A stretch of 64,000 nt of DNA from Axinella damicornis (Eukaryota > Porifera > Demospongiae > Axinellida > Axinellidae): NCBI GenBank assembly GCA_963931865.1, contig OZ007513.1, forward strand, positions 6,866,157 to 6,930,156, in the 5' to 3' direction. A program made the translations under genes and the position numbers. Below, one piece after another: positions 12,453 through 24,140 of this stretch. The notes beneath the pieces are model-generated. The model was not told where the DNA came from. It did not search any database and was given only the letters and a program-made list of their open reading frames with translations. Positions within the stretch are counted from its first letter, which is position 1; each line of letters starts with the position of its first letter.

Positions 12453-14359
12453 ATGGCTGCAGAGTGGACGCTGCTCACCAGCATCTTCATTCTGACAACC
12501 ATAGCTGTGGGTGCCAGTGCACACCACCTCGCAACCCGTGCCCAAGTTGTGTATCAGAAATTGGAGCATGTTCTGATCACGGACAGCAAAGTGAGGTACC
12601 TGATGCAAGACGCTTTTTCTCCATCTCAATGGTTGCCTCGAGACATAGTCTATATTCATGTGAATATCGTTATTGACAGTATGCTACCACGGAGTTGTGG
12701 CAGACATCCTCCCTTGTCTGGTACACTGATTAACCACTCATACTATTACGAATTTCAGTGGAGCAGTACTCCCTTACTCAATCTCATTTCAGTAGATCAG
12801 GTACTGATACTAGATAACGTTCTGAGTGGAACTATTTGCCGTTGCTTGCAACATCATGGTTACCTACATGCTTCACTGCACATTGATGATGTCCCCTGTA
12901 ACACCACTGAGGATGACCTATTGGCAGCGTTGATGAAACTCCTCCCCTGGGTGAGAACATCTTCTGAGTGTATGGCATAGTGTGTACGGGTAAATGCAGT
13001 GTCTTAGAAAGGAGAAGCTTAAACTATACCCGTAAGAAACAGCTTAAGGAAGCAAAAACCCTGTATCTATTGAAGCATAACACCTACATGTATTATTAAA
13101 GCCCCCACATAACTTCTTATGGGCTTATGCCTGATGGGAACTCATGATGGTTTTTGCACTCATTGGTTGGTAAAGAGATAATAGTCTGTTACACCTGTGT
13201 CTGTGATATTATCTAAACACACTCATTGCACTAACATGTTGCATACACATGTGCTGTACAGGTAAAGTCATATGCACGAGTTCATGGACAAACAGATGAA
13301 AATGACAAAGGATATGTATCCATAAGCTATAACGAATGGGTTACCGGATCTTACGGATCACACAGTGACGTAAGCCACTTCTATCGGCTCGCAGTATTGT
13401 GTGCTTTTGTGTCCCTAAATATTCTGATGCCAATTTTGCTTGCAAAGTTAGTGTCTTTACACTATCCCAAGATGAGGACCAAAGCTTTGACTGGAGACTT
13501 CATGAGATATTTATACTGGACAGCAGCAGGTACAACTTTCCTATTCAACATCGGATACACTACAGTCTCACTTACGCATCAATATACTCACAACCATCCG
13601 TCCATTACAACCTGTATCATTCGTCTTCCTAATCATCCCTGCGAAATTCCATCTGATACAAGTGTTTACTATGATGAAGTGCTTACTCTAGTGGCCAAGT
13701 GTACCGTCATCCCAGTTGCTGTGTTAGTGGAGCTCTTGATTTCCATGTACACTGTGAAGAAGCAGTACCATACAAAGCAGAAGTATGCTGGTTGCAGATG
13801 TTCCTCCGTGAAGCACTACCTGCAGTTATCATTTCACATACTTGCATTATGGAATATTCTGATTGTCGTACAACTCCTTACCATGATTGCTATCCCACTG
13901 GGTGTACTGCTACCAATCAACCCGCAAGTTACTATCGTCTTTATAATAACTGTGCTACTAGCACCAGTTGGTTTCACACTCATTGTTGCCTATGTGCTGT
14001 ATCAGTGTCAAAAACCAAGAAGGAGAAGTTTACAGAGCAGTGTAAAGTGTTGTGGAAGTACGTGTGTGTACTTCATTGTAATTACTGCAACCATTGGACT
14101 CATTCTCGCACTGCTGATCCTGTACGAGCTGATGCTGCTGGTGCAAGTACAAATTGGAACTGGATTGAAGGGAGTATTTCTGTCACTGCTCCCATCATTC
14201 CCACTGTCTGCACTGGGATGGTACTTGAGGAAGAGATCCCAGAAGAAGAAGAGTTCCGAAAGGAGATCAGAGGAGGAGGAGTTGTTATTGCCTGAGGAAC
14301 ATTCCTCAATCACAATTCAAGAGACTGAGAACAGTGACAGTGATTTGATACTTTTGTAG
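12453..14359 (+). CDS. Secretory, about seven-pass membrane protein
   Basis: Two exons in phase 0: 12453-12950 (GTGAGA donor) and 13262-14359 (acceptor TGTACAG), joining LLPW to VKSYARVHG; predicted 531 aa. Start ATG 12453 lies in GCCATGG just after a likely 5'-UTR splice acceptor (GTGCAG). The N-terminus looks like a signal peptide (residues 1-21), followed by an extracellular domain of about 185 residues with several Cys and an NHS glycosylation site. About seven hydrophobic segments follow, starting near residues 208, 240, 290, 345, 380, 430 and 465. The cytosolic tail is basic, then acidic (KKKSSERRSEEEE). No GPCR motif such as DRY or NPxxY is visible, and I do not recognise the family. 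The frame is undamaged and codons look like real coding sequence. Function unknown: receptor, channel or transporter are all possible. Confidence 0.8.
12951..13261 (+). other. Intron of the seven-pass gene
   Basis: 311 bp, GTGAGA to ACAG, phase 0. Both neighbouring reading frames stay open exactly to these sites. Confidence 0.8.
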
Positions 14360-16732
14360 TGTTCTTTTTGTAAGTCCTAATAGAATCTGTTTAGCAGTCA
14401 CCTTTATTACTCTATTGCAAGTCTCTAGCTATTTCCCACATACTTAATGTATTTGCTGTGTGCCAATCCAACAGAGAAGGGGGTCCATAATCTTTAATGG
14501 GTGGGTGTGAAAGGACTATTCGTATGCAGTCAACACTGGAATGATGATACTGTATACAAGGCCGTGTGTGATTGCAGTAGCTAGTAGCTATAACCAGGCC
14601 GTAGCTGAGTTAGCTAGAGCTGCATGGAGAGAAACATCCATGGAAGGAGGGATCACAAAACAACGCAGCGACCACACAGATGCTCTAGTATCGTAACAGT
14701 ATGTTAAACATTTGGAACAGGCAAGGACAGTAGATCTACTGCATGCATGCATGCATTCAGACTGAACTGGCACCACCAACATAGGTATTGGTCAACGTTC
14801 TGATTAGGAATTGCTATAGCTGAATATAAGGCCACAGCTGCGAAGTTGATGCACGTTTGCTCTGACAGACACCACATGCCTTGACAATAATAGGCTGTAT
14901 ATAATTGTTCAAACCAGGGTATCACATCACTGATGCATAATATGTGTTCAACAGGGCAGGGCTGCCAGGCACATGCAGGCCTTTGATCCGCCCTTGCACT
15001 ATAGTACAATTGATGGTTACCAACTGGTAGCTAAGTGGCAGATACGGTGCTGGACACAGACACAGACACAAACTCAGACGGTAGACTCAAATGGGAATGG
15101 ACTCAATATGAAGGCACACACTGATCAACAGGACCAGGACAAACTGTGCTCCTTTCACCCCAAGATTAAAGTACGTAGCTAAGGAAAAATTAGAAACCCT
15201 TCAAGAGGCAGTAGCAGGCTACAGCCTGGGAGTATTCATTGTGTGCAGATATCGATTTCATGCTAGCATGTTCATGCTAGTGGACCAATGAGCTGAGATG
15301 CGAGTAGTGTAGTTGGTACAAGCTAGCATGGATGAGTCCTGCATGTACTTGATACAGTCACTGTACATGCAGCCATGATGCAGGGACCAGAATGGATGAA
15401 GGAACGCATGGACAACTGGACTGCATATTACACACTGAAACTGTTACACTGGAAAATTAATGATCGATGAAATGGTAATAATATACTTGCTGGTTCTAGA
15501 AGTGGGCATACAGATTTGGTGTGTACTACCAGAGCTTTGCAATTGTATTGCTGATTCATCAGTTCAAGTGCCAACCACACATCTACAGCAGTCAGTCTGC
15601 TGATAGCTAGCTAAGCTTATTAATGTTAAATAGCTAGACTCCCATGGCAGGTTATGTATGGTAGCTATATGACTAGTGCAACAGGTAGGGCAAAATCCCT
15701 TTGCTGACTGTGCAGCTAGCCTCGTTCCTATGCCATAGTGGTGAAAGGGCTATGGGATGACCCAGACAGGGCTATGGGATGAACCATCATGTTTCGTTTT
15801 CCAAACTATAGCTATATAGCTGCTTTACCTAACAACCTACTGGGACCTTCATCCTGTTACCAAAGATCTTGAGTGGCCTAGGGCCCTCACCTGCACTTTT
15901 CAGTTCCTTGATTATGAGCCTGAACTATTTTGCAAGTAGAACTTGTACCACTTATCCAACCAATTTAGAAGCTACTACATCCAGAGGCTACCGTTACAGC
16001 TGCGATCACAATTGGGAGTGAAATCTATAGTGCCAAATTGTATGACTGGCTCTCAGGGGTAACTTACAGTATTCTTGCCTACCGTTCAGCAGCAGACTCT
16101 CCTTGATAGTCCCAGAACTTCAACAGCTAGCAACAGTATAGTTCCCAACTAACTGACCAGCAAACCCAAGAAAAGTCTGAAAACACAATGCAGCTACCTG
16201 GCCTTATGCTATCAATCTCCAACAGCTGCTTACTTTAGGTACTTATGCGCCTTTTCATTTCCATGGCGTTTTCATTGGAAAGCAAGCTCTGACATCAAGA
16301 CTTTCGTGGGATTTCCATGCGATTTCCATGTTACTGATTTTCACTGCATTTTCATACACTGGAATTCACGTGGCTTTCATGGGATTTTAAGAGCCGGAAC
16401 ACTCATGTGTTTTTCATAGCTCTGAAGTCATACCATTTTCATAGGTTGTGAGAATCGAGATCATTTTTCATGGATAATTCATATGTAATGAAAATCCTAT
16501 GACGCGATTTTCATGGCCATTTTCATGGGTAGCAACACCTTTTCCTAGGAATTTCATATACATTTCATGGCAATATGACCTGGTAGTGCTGGTAACCTAG
16601 TCTAGCCAAGGTGACCTTTGCTAATCAGATCTCCTTGCAGTCACTGTGTAGTCTATGCAAGTACCATACCATATATGGGAGTGGTAGTTGTAGGATTGTG
16701 ATTGGATGTGAGATCAGTTAAGCAGTCGAATC
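14360..16732. other. Intergenic with a TTTTCATGG motif array
   Basis: No gene seen. Between about 16250 and 16570 the word TTTTCAT (often TTTTCATGG) recurs about a dozen times at irregular spacing, far above background. A partial TAGCCTCGTTCC terminus lies at 15718. Confidence 0.6.
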
Positions 16733-16790
16733 GCCAACGTACAAACTTCCGGGAAATTAATTACAGCGCACGGCCACTTCCTGTCCGAAA

Positions 16791-16873
16791 ATGGCGATTT
16801 TTACACCGTGTAGTTCAAGCGATGTTATTTCTCTCCTCGAAGATGGCGAAGGGTCGGGCTACACTGTTTCGAG
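16791..16873 (+). CDS. CpG-rich first coding exon, gene unknown
   Basis: ATG 16791 opens 27 codons plus 2 bases (MAIFTPCSSSDVISLLEDG, then EGSGYTVSR) to a consensus GTAAGT donor at 16874. Upstream are CACTTCCTGTC and CTTCCGG, matching ETS-type sites, in a CpG-rich stretch, so this resembles a real promoter plus first exon. It lies inside the inverted-repeat element, so it could be the element's own gene or a captured host 5' end. No second exon was identified. Confidence 0.5.
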
Positions 16874-17358
16874 GTAAGTAGGAGTATGGTTGTAGTAATA
16901 GCTACCTAATCTTGGTCGAAGACGGCGAGCATAAAGGGAATTTGCGATTTAGTGTGCTCATGTTGACCTTTTTTGTAAGGTCAAAGGTGGTGTTCAAGGG
17001 TATATCTTCTTCCTGGGGGCTGGAACACGGATGTTAGGGCTAATAGCAGTTAGCTATGGGTATACTGAACTAGCAGAGTAAGTTTTAAGTTTGTGGATGA
17101 AGGTTACTAGAAATGGCACCAGCTTTTATAACCCTGATCCAGATCATCTCTCAATACAGTATGATTAAGCATGCACTTGTGGATACACATAATAACATAA
17201 AGCTGCTATATTTGTAATTCATAGTCACTATTATCACCAGATTCATGCTCTATGACCTCCTCTAGCTCTTCACCATCTCTCATCCAGTCTTAACTTGATA
17301 TCAGCGTCTTCTGCTGGTCCGGTGCTCCTGCTGTATTATATTGTCTAGCTACTTCGAG

Positions 17359-17504
17359 ATCTGTCACTCTCACATGGAAGGTGAGCCCCAACGGTACAGA
17401 TAATGCTGTGGCGTCCAGGTGCTCAGTGTCTGTTTATAACCATCTGTCACTCTCACATGGAACGGTACGAAAAATGCTGTGGCATCCAGTGTCTGTTTAT
17501 AGCC
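17359..17504 (+). repeat. Tandem duplication, 83 and 63 bp
   Basis: Two consecutive copies beginning ATCTGTCACTCTCACATGGA at 17359 and 17442, ending AGTGTCTGTTTATA; the first holds short extra stretches. Confidence 0.85.
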
Positions 17505-18768
17505 ACAACTAATGGCTGCACATCCTGTCTTGCACCTGCAACCATTTAGCCACATGTATCCACTTAGAACCAATTGTGCCTATCAGGCTATGCTTTCTAC
17601 ATGTATGTTCACTGGTACCTCCCATACCACTGACAATCAGCCTTCTTCTCAATCCATCCATATATACTGTGGATTCATGTGACAACAAACCCTCTCTATG
17701 GTGTCAAAACACAGCGTTTTGTAATGATCAGTATACACAACCCAATTGGGAATGATATGCCCTATGGTATCCCTGGCTCTGCTATAACCCTCTTATTGAG
17801 CATCTCCTAGAGCCTGTGTGCTACGGTTTTACTGTACACTGGATGGTCGCGCAACTCTTAATATTGCATTTGGTGCTAGCCTTGATTGGTTTTGGTATGG
17901 GTTCGATAACATTTCTCCCAAGCTGTTTTGAACATAGTGTCCTAATGCATTCAGTGTTGGTCAGTGTGTACCCTTCCCTCTGTTATTCTTCCACTGCTAT
18001 AGGATGAGTGTACCTTGGATTACTCTTCTTGCAGAGCAGTGAGCAGGAGCTACACTGGCCAGGTTGAACTTTGGACGCTGTTAGCTGAACCAGAATAGTA
18101 TCTGCCGGTGACTCTGTTTGCTATCACTTTATACTTTCATCTCGAAGTGTGAAGTGCTCTGTACCATCTGCTGACTCAGGAACAGACTTCAGAGCCTCTA
18201 TGTAGAGTTCTCTGTCATATGTTAATGCCGGTGACTATACATTTTTTCATTCCCGCATGCATTATTTTATGTGGACTGTTTATACCATTTGCATTGCTGG
18301 AACACGGAAACTGATGTGAACCCTAACTATAGCATTCATACTTCTTGAACAAAATACCTGCAATAGCTGTCCAGGAGTTGGTTACTGCAAACGGCACCAA
18401 CTTTTGTGAAGATGGTGCTCATTTTCACTCAATTCCAGTTGTCAGGTCATATCTCTCGTTCTGAGTAAGCTACAAACTTTGTACATGCATTGGTGTGTAG
18501 AGCTGCTGTAGCTGAGCTTGCATACCAAAAAGTATTATAATCACTACACCACATCCGAAGACATAACCTTTCTTGTGTGATCACTTCATTACTTCAGATT
18601 TAGTCATACCGTATACTTCCGGAAATGTTCCGCGTTACGCAAACGTGGCGTTGTAAATAAAATTGTACAGGCGTGAATGGATTTCCGGTACGTTGGCGAT
18701 TGGACTGTAAGGTAGGAAGCACGGCATCGGCGAAATCGCGCAATTTTGCTCATGAATAATTAATGAGA

Positions 18769-18776
18769 TGACGTCA
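18769..18776. promoter_or_regulatory. Palindromic CRE-like site TGACGTCA
   Basis: Exact CREB/ATF consensus in a short CpG-rich region between the inverted-repeat element and the Gypsy element. No gene start could be tied to it. Confidence 0.4.
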
Positions 18777-18792
18777 CTCGCATACGGTTATT

Positions 18793-19113
18793 TTATCTGT
18801 TTACGTTTTCCCATGGCGGCAACCGGAATAAACAAGGGGGGCTTCTCTCTTTGATGCGGCTAGCGGCCCTTTCGAGTTTCAAATTGGCACTCTGATGTGG
18901 CCGTGCGGTACTTTGAAGATTTGTTTGAACAGTGTGAATAGCTAGGTGGAGTGAGCAGGAATGTTTGTGGGTCTGCTGAAGTGGCCGAAGAACAGCCTGG
19001 AAAGTGAACAGCCTCCGACAGCTCCCTGGCCAAGGTACTCTAGAGAGTTGACCTTTCGGCATTACAGTTTTGGCTAGCATGTCAGTCAGGGTACGGTTAA
19101 ACCGCTCCACCAA
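18793..19113 (-). pseudogene. Frameshifted integrase C-terminal remnant
   Basis: Reads VERFNRTLTDMLAKTV, the integrase block holding the catalytic Glu, then loses similarity as indels accumulate. It marks the decaying 3' edge of the Gypsy copy. Confidence 0.65.
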
Positions 19114-22100
19114 TCCGTCTGTCTGGGGATGGTATGCTGTGGTAGAGACTGTGTATTCCCATCAACTTGTAAATGTCCTCCATCAGGTGGGACAAGAAGG
19201 TCATTCCTCGATCGGACAGAAGCTCAGCAGGAACTCCGTGTCGACTGATGACATTGTCAACCAATAGTTGGGCTATTGTCAATGAGCTCTGGTCTGGAAC
19301 TGGGAATACTTCGGGCCATTTAGTCAAGTAGTCGACAAACACGACCCCATACTGGTTTCCATCATAAGACTTGGGGAACTGGATCACGTCAACACCCACA
19401 CGATCAAACGGTCCAGCAACAGGAATGGGGGTGAGTGGAGGTTTGGCAGCACGACCAACACGACGTGAGGCACAAGTCAAGCATCCCTTGCACCATCGTA
19501 TGATATCACTCCTCATTCCAGGCCACCAGTAATGACGACTCAGTTCACCGTGAATCTTGACATCACGCAAGTGTGCACCAAACTTGCCTTCGTGTGCTTC
19601 ATGGAACAATTTCTCTCTCTGCGCAGTCGGAGGGATTACTCTCAGCGTCTTGTCACTCTCCACTCGGTACAGAACATCGTCTACAATGGTGTATTGTGAC
19701 TTGGTCAATGCAAGTTCGCGGGCTTTCTTATCTTCTAAGGGGAGCACTCCTTCCTCCAAGAAATCCACGATGGCAGCAAGTTGGGCGTCCTCTCGCTGTA
19801 GAGCAGATAAGGAGGTGCTCTCCCCGCCCTTTGCTGGTTGCCAGGAGGTGCTGGTAGCAGCAACAATTGCCAGGGATTGATGGTCAGAAGCGGCAGACTC
19901 CACTCCTGGAACTGGATGCAGGGAAAGAGCATCGACGTTGGCGTTCTTTTTGCCAGGTCGGTAGTGGATATTCAGGTCAAGCTCTTGAATGGCCATTCCC
20001 CATCGAGCCAGCTTTCCGGAAGGTTGGGGAGTGCTGAGAAGTGACTTGAGAGCCACATGGTCCGTGAATACATCACACTTATTCCCGTACAAGTATGGTC
20101 GAAAATGTTTCACCGCCCATACAACCCCAAGGGCCTCCAGCTCTGTCACGCCATAATTTTTCTCATGGGGTTGCAGGGTGCGACTAGCAAAAGCAATTGG
20201 GCGAACTGTCCCATTGAGCTTCTGTGCTAGCACCGCTCCAAGTCCATCACCTGATGCATCCGTCTCGAGGATAAACTCGTGCTTGAAATCAGGATATGCC
20301 AGGACTGGGGCTTCGGTCAGAAGACGTTTGAGCAGGTCAAAAGCCTGTTGACATGAGGAGGTCCACACGAATGGAGCATCTTTCCGAGTCAGGAGATGTA
20401 GAGGTCCAGCAACTTTGGAAAAGTTGGGCACAAAACGCCCGTAATAGGACGCTAGTCCTAAGAAAGATCTGAGAGCCTTGAGATTGGTGGGTTGAGGGAA
20501 GCCACGAACAGCTTCAATCTTGGCAGGATCCACTTCGATGCCATGCTTGGAAATGACATGTCCCAAATACTCAACTCTTTCACGCACAAAATTGCATTTC
20601 TTTGGCTTGAGTCGGAGACCAGCACGGTCCAAACGCTCCATGACCTGCCTCAGATGGATAAGGTGCTCTTCAAAGGTTCTGCTGAATACCAGTATGTCGT
20701 CAATGTACACCACACAGAACTTCCTCGTCAATCCAGCCAGGACACTCTCCATTAACCTCTGAAATGTTGCAGGGGCATTACATAGGCCGAATGGCATCAC
20801 GTCAAATTCGTACAATCCGGAGTAGGTGGTGAAAGCTGTCTTCTCACGAGATTCTTCACTCATTTTCACCTGCCAGTACCCAGATGCCAAATCGAGTGTG
20901 GTGAAGTACATAGATCCAGCTAACAGGTCAAGGGTATCATCGATTCTGGGCAGCGGGAAGACGTCCATCTTGGTGATGCTGTTTAGTCGCCGGTAATCCA
21001 CACAGAATCTCGTAGAGCCGTCTTTCTTCTTAACCAACACTATTGGGCTAGCCCATGGACTCTGAGAAGGCTGGATGACACCTTGGTCGAGCATTCCTTG
21101 AACAAGGTCATCAACTTTCTGACGTAGGACAAAAGGGGTACGTCTCACAGCCTGCCGGATAGGGGGATTATCTCCGGTATCAATAGAGTGCGTGACAACA
21201 CTAGTGCTTCCTAGTTCACTGCCACTGAGCGCAAATAGGTGCTCATGTTCCTCGAAGAACGCTCTCAACTTCCCCTTTTCTTCTTCTGAGAGAGCGTCAG
21301 TTTCTGTTGGTAATTCCTCCAGTAAGCGTTGCATTCGGTTGACTGAGGTCGGAGTGTCTGACTGGGGCTGGGTGAGAGCAACCATTGGAGTTTCTCGCTC
21401 CGCAGGATCTCCTTCTTCCTTGTCCGGTTCACTCTCTTCTCTCGCTTTCAGGTCTTCATCCGCTAATTGGGCTGGAGAAAGTTGTCCAAGCACCCGTCCC
21501 TTCTTCAACCTTGTTGGCTCAAATCTTGCATTCTCCAATATCAGAGTCACTGTCCGACTCCCATCCGGTTCAACGATAGCCTCGGCTATATTCAATCCAT
21601 CCTTTTCAGTCAAGTCAGGCTCAGGGTCAAAGACCGTGAGGCTGTGCCCCCAAATTCCCTCCACTCTTGCTCGCAACAACTTCCGGTGACGTGCTGGAAG
21701 TCTCACTGCTTGGAGTAAACGCACTACACCCTTGGGCTCCTTCGGTTGGGCTTCCACAGAAGATGCGGTAACCTCGGGCGGAGGCTTTTGCTGCTTAGTG
21801 ACTGGAACATTCATCGGTTCGTCCTTCCTTGCAATCTCGGGACCACTGTCCTGAGGGGTCTGAGGTTGAACATCCACACTCAACTGCTTCTTCCAAGCCT
21901 GTTTCTGTAAAAGATCAATTCCTGTCCCATTGGTATCCGTCTCCACTAGGGCAAAACCAAGTTGAGGTAGGGTATCGGTTCCGATCAGTAATCCAACTGG
22001 TGCATCCTTCTGGACTTGCACAATCGCACTCACATCGTGACCATTTCTCGATAGTGTAATCCGAATCTGTCGAATCAAATTCAGCTTGCCACCACCATAA

Positions 22101-24058
22101 TTCTGGAGACCAACTGTACACGGCTCCATTCTCTGCTTCATCTCAGCCTTCCATTGCTCTGGGCTCTGCTCTTTTGGCTTCTGTGAGGCCAACACCTGTA
22201 CGACAACATTGAGGGAAATGATAGTAGCTGGGGAACCTGTGTCCAAGAGCGCTGGTACTGGGACGCCTTCGACTTGCACTTGGGTGGTGAGAGTAGGACC
22301 TAACTGTAAGTCTTTCTCCCCGCAAGTAGACGAGAGCCCGTGCATTGTTGCAGTTGCCTGGTCAAGTACATTCTCCAGGTCGTCTTCCTGTGTTTGTTTG
22401 GCTCGTATCTGTTCTCCTGGTCTGATTTTCTCATCTGGTTCCCGTTCCTTCACTACGGCAGCAACCTGATTTCTGCTGTCGTGGTTTCCTTGGCTTCTGC
22501 TTCCTCTAGCTTCCACTGAACCTGCTCGACGGCAGTTTCTGGCGATGTGGCCACTGAGTCCGCATTTGAAACACGTCAAGCCTTGTCGCTGGATTCCAGC
22601 TGATCTAGTTTCTGACCTGGCATCAGGTCCTGGTCCGTTCCTGGGTGGCGTCTTGTAGTGAGTCTGGGGTGAGGGCTTGGAAAACGCTGGTCTGGTTATG
22701 TCTCGTCGCTTTGCCTCCTCAAAACGCGCCTTGACCAATAGTTGCTCAAAATCACCTTCAATCCCTGCCACCTTTGTCTTCAATTCGGGTCTGAGCCCAC
22801 TCACAAATTGGTTGGACAGTACGCACCGTCCGATCTCCTCTGCCTCTTGGGATCCTTGTTGGACTGTAGGGTAAGCCTTGTGGAACAACTGGCGAAGATC
22901 TTGGGCATTGTCGTCGACTGATTCTTGCTGCTTCTGTTTCCGCTCATGAAACTGGCTGCTCTGCACAGCCTTCAACTTGACTGGGGTGAAACGTTTGACA
23001 AGCTCTTTCATTGTCGTTGCGTAACTTGATCGCTGTTGCAGGGTGCAGGATCGATAAAATGCATACGCTTGACCACGTAGGCGAGTGATCAGATTCACCA
23101 GCTTGGCTTGTTCATCCCATCCTCCTAGTGTTGCTACCATTTCAAACTGTTCCTTCCAGTCTTCAATGGTCTCTCCTCCCTGCTGCCGTTCCTCTCCAGT
23201 GAACTTGGGAATGGATGGGAGTTGCTGAGCCAGTAGTGCTTGAGACAATTGAACTGTAGCGGTGTTCACCTGGTCTTGCACTGTGCTCGTCTGCTCACCT
23301 GCTATCAAAGGGCTTTCTGATGTGCCAGTGCGCGCTCCGCACGGTGGCTCCTGCTGTGTTGTCTCGTCCCTTGACGGTGAACTTGTCATGACCAGCGACG
23401 TTTCGTGGTCCTCCGCGCTCTGCAGATTGGCAGCGTGCGCGCGATCGCATTTGATCTTCATAGCTCGCAATTCCTTCCGTAAATCGGCTAGCTGTTCGAC
23501 TAGTCGTTCTTCGCGGGCTTCCCACTTCTGAGCCTCAGCTTCTAGGGCCCGATATCGTTTCAGTTCGGCATCGTGCTGTAGCTGCATCGTTATTTCTCCT
23601 TGTCGGTCAATTTCGCTCTCGAGTTCTCGGGCGCGAGCGCGCTCTCTCTCGAGCGCCTCCATGAGTCCTGTCGCTCGATCGTCGCTCTCGGTCGCTCGAT
23701 CGTCGCTCTTGATCGCTCGGCTTCTGGCTTCGTCGGCGTCGTGCTTCGCATGCTCTAGCTCCCGTGTTAATCGCTCCATCTCTCGCGATGCTTCGGGCAG
23801 ATTTTCAGCTTCCACTTGCTGCCTGAGCCCTTCCTCACGCTCTAGAGCCTCGCGCAGCTGTTGCTCGAGACGCGGAATTTCCCCGAGCTGCTCAGTGAAA
23901 TGCACGACGTCCGCTTTACACCGATTCAATTCCGCTTCCATGTCCACCATGGTTGCCTTTTCAGGGTTGCTATCCCGTAGCCGTCTGTTTTCGATTTCCA
24001 GTTGACCTTTCTCCCAGACTATGGAGTCCAGCTTGGTCCGCAGGGCCTCGAGGGACAT
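19097..24058 (-). CDS. gag-pol: Gag-Pol polyprotein of Ty3/Gypsy element
   Basis: About 1,650 codons from ATG 24058 (MSLEALRTKL). N-terminal 220 residues are strongly coiled-coil (Glu/Arg/Ala heptads). Then come a retrotransposon Gag region, a CCHC knuckle (CFKCGLSGHIARNC, residue about 495), an aspartic protease (LLDTGSPATI), reverse transcriptase with YIDDILVF near residue 1115, RNase H (ETDASGDGLGAVL), integrase zinc finger and the start of the D,D-E core (GVDVIQF, LSDRG). Gag and Pol are one frame, with no visible slippage or readthrough site. The frame stops at 19097, just before the catalytic Glu block, whose remnant (VERFNRTLTDML) continues in another frame at 19064-19113. Integrase is therefore incomplete. 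Confidence 0.93.
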   Translation of the reverse strand: MSLEALRTKLDSIVWEKGQLEIENRRLRDSNPEKATMVDMEAELNRCKADVVHFTEQLGEIPRLEQQLREALEREEGLRQQVEAENLPEASREMERLTRELEHAKHDADEARSRAIKSDDRATESDDRATGLMEALERERARARELESEIDRQGEITMQLQHDAELKRYRALEAEAQKWEAREERLVEQLADLRKELRAMKIKCDRAHAANLQSAEDHETSLVMTSSPSRDETTQQEPPCGARTGTSESPLIAGEQTSTVQDQVNTATVQLSQALLAQQLPSIPKFTGEERQQGGETIEDWKEQFEMVATLGGWDEQAKLVNLITRLRGQAYAFYRSCTLQQRSSYATTMKELVKRFTPVKLKAVQSSQFHERKQKQQESVDDNAQDLRQLFHKAYPTVQQGSQEAEEIGRCVLSNQFVSGLRPELKTKVAGIEGDFEQLLVKARFEEAKRRDITRPAFSKPSPQTHYKTPPRNGPGPDARSETRSAGIQRQGLTCFKCGLSGHIARNCRRAGSVEARGSRSQGNHDSRNQVAAVVKEREPDEKIRPGEQIRAKQTQEDDLENVLDQATATMHGLSSTCGEKDLQLGPTLTTQVQVEGVPVPALLDTGSPATIISLNVVVQVLASQKPKEQSPEQWKAEMKQRMEPCTVGLQNYGGGKLNLIRQIRITLSRNGHDVSAIVQVQKDAPVGLLIGTDTLPQLGFALVETDTNGTGIDLLQKQAWKKQLSVDVQPQTPQDSGPEIARKDEPMNVPVTKQQKPPPEVTASSVEAQPKEPKGVVRLLQAVRLPARHRKLLRARVEGIWGHSLTVFDPEPDLTEKDGLNIAEAIVEPDGSRTVTLILENARFEPTRLKKGRVLGQLSPAQLADEDLKAREESEPDKEEGDPAERETPMVALTQPQSDTPTSVNRMQRLLEELPTETDALSEEEKGKLRAFFEEHEHLFALSGSELGSTSVVTHSIDTGDNPPIRQAVRRTPFVLRQKVDDLVQGMLDQGVIQPSQSPWASPIVLVKKKDGSTRFCVDYRRLNSITKMDVFPLPRIDDTLDLLAGSMYFTTLDLASGYWQVKMSEESREKTAFTTYSGLYEFDVMPFGLCNAPATFQRLMESVLAGLTRKFCVVYIDDILVFSRTFEEHLIHLRQVMERLDRAGLRLKPKKCNFVRERVEYLGHVISKHGIEVDPAKIEAVRGFPQPTNLKALRSFLGLASYYGRFVPNFSKVAGPLHLLTRKDAPFVWTSSCQQAFDLLKRLLTEAPVLAYPDFKHEFILETDASGDGLGAVLAQKLNGTVRPIAFASRTLQPHEKNYGVTELEALGVVWAVKHFRPYLYGNKCDVFTDHVALKSLLSTPQPSGKLARWGMAIQELDLNIHYRPGKKNANVDALSLHPVPGVESAASDHQSLAIVAATSTSWQPAKGGESTSLSALQREDAQLAAIVDFLEEGVLPLEDKKARELALTKSQYTIVDDVLYRVESDKTLRVIPPTAQREKLFHEAHEGKFGAHLRDVKIHGELSRHYWWPGMRSDIIRWCKGCLTCASRRVGRAAKPPLTPIPVAGPFDRVGVDVIQFPKSYDGNQYGVVFVDYLTKWPEVFPVPDQSSLTIAQLLVDNVISRHGVPAELLSDRGMTFLSHLMEDIYKLMGIHSLYHSIPSPDRRIGGAV

Positions 24059-24120
24059 GACTACAAGTAGGAAATACTTCCTTGTCGACTTCGCTACGGT
24101 GCCAAGGGTCGCGGTATTGG

Positions 24121-24138
24121 ATCCCGGACAAGCCCCCA
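24121..24138 (-). promoter_or_regulatory. Retrotransposon primer-binding site, tRNA-Pro type
   Basis: Minus strand reads TGGGGGCTTGTCCGGGAT, one base from the classical proline-tRNA primer site, two bases inside the LTR edge. Confidence 0.85.
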
Positions 24139-24140
24139 AA

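Larger units (their letters stand above)
16733..18707. mobile_element. 2-kb element with 20-bp terminal inverted repeats
   Basis: The left end CAGTCGAATCGCCAACGTAC (16733-16752) and right end 18688-18707 are reverse complements at 19 of 20 positions. Both are flanked by TAAG (16729-16732 and 18708-18711), a possible 4-bp target duplication. Inside are a CpG-rich first exon, a tandem duplication (17359-17504) and two diverged direct copies of an internal segment (GGTTACT...GGCACCA near 17100 and 18370; GCTGGAACACGG near 17030 and 18296). No transposase was recognised, so the superfamily is open. Confidence 0.55.
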
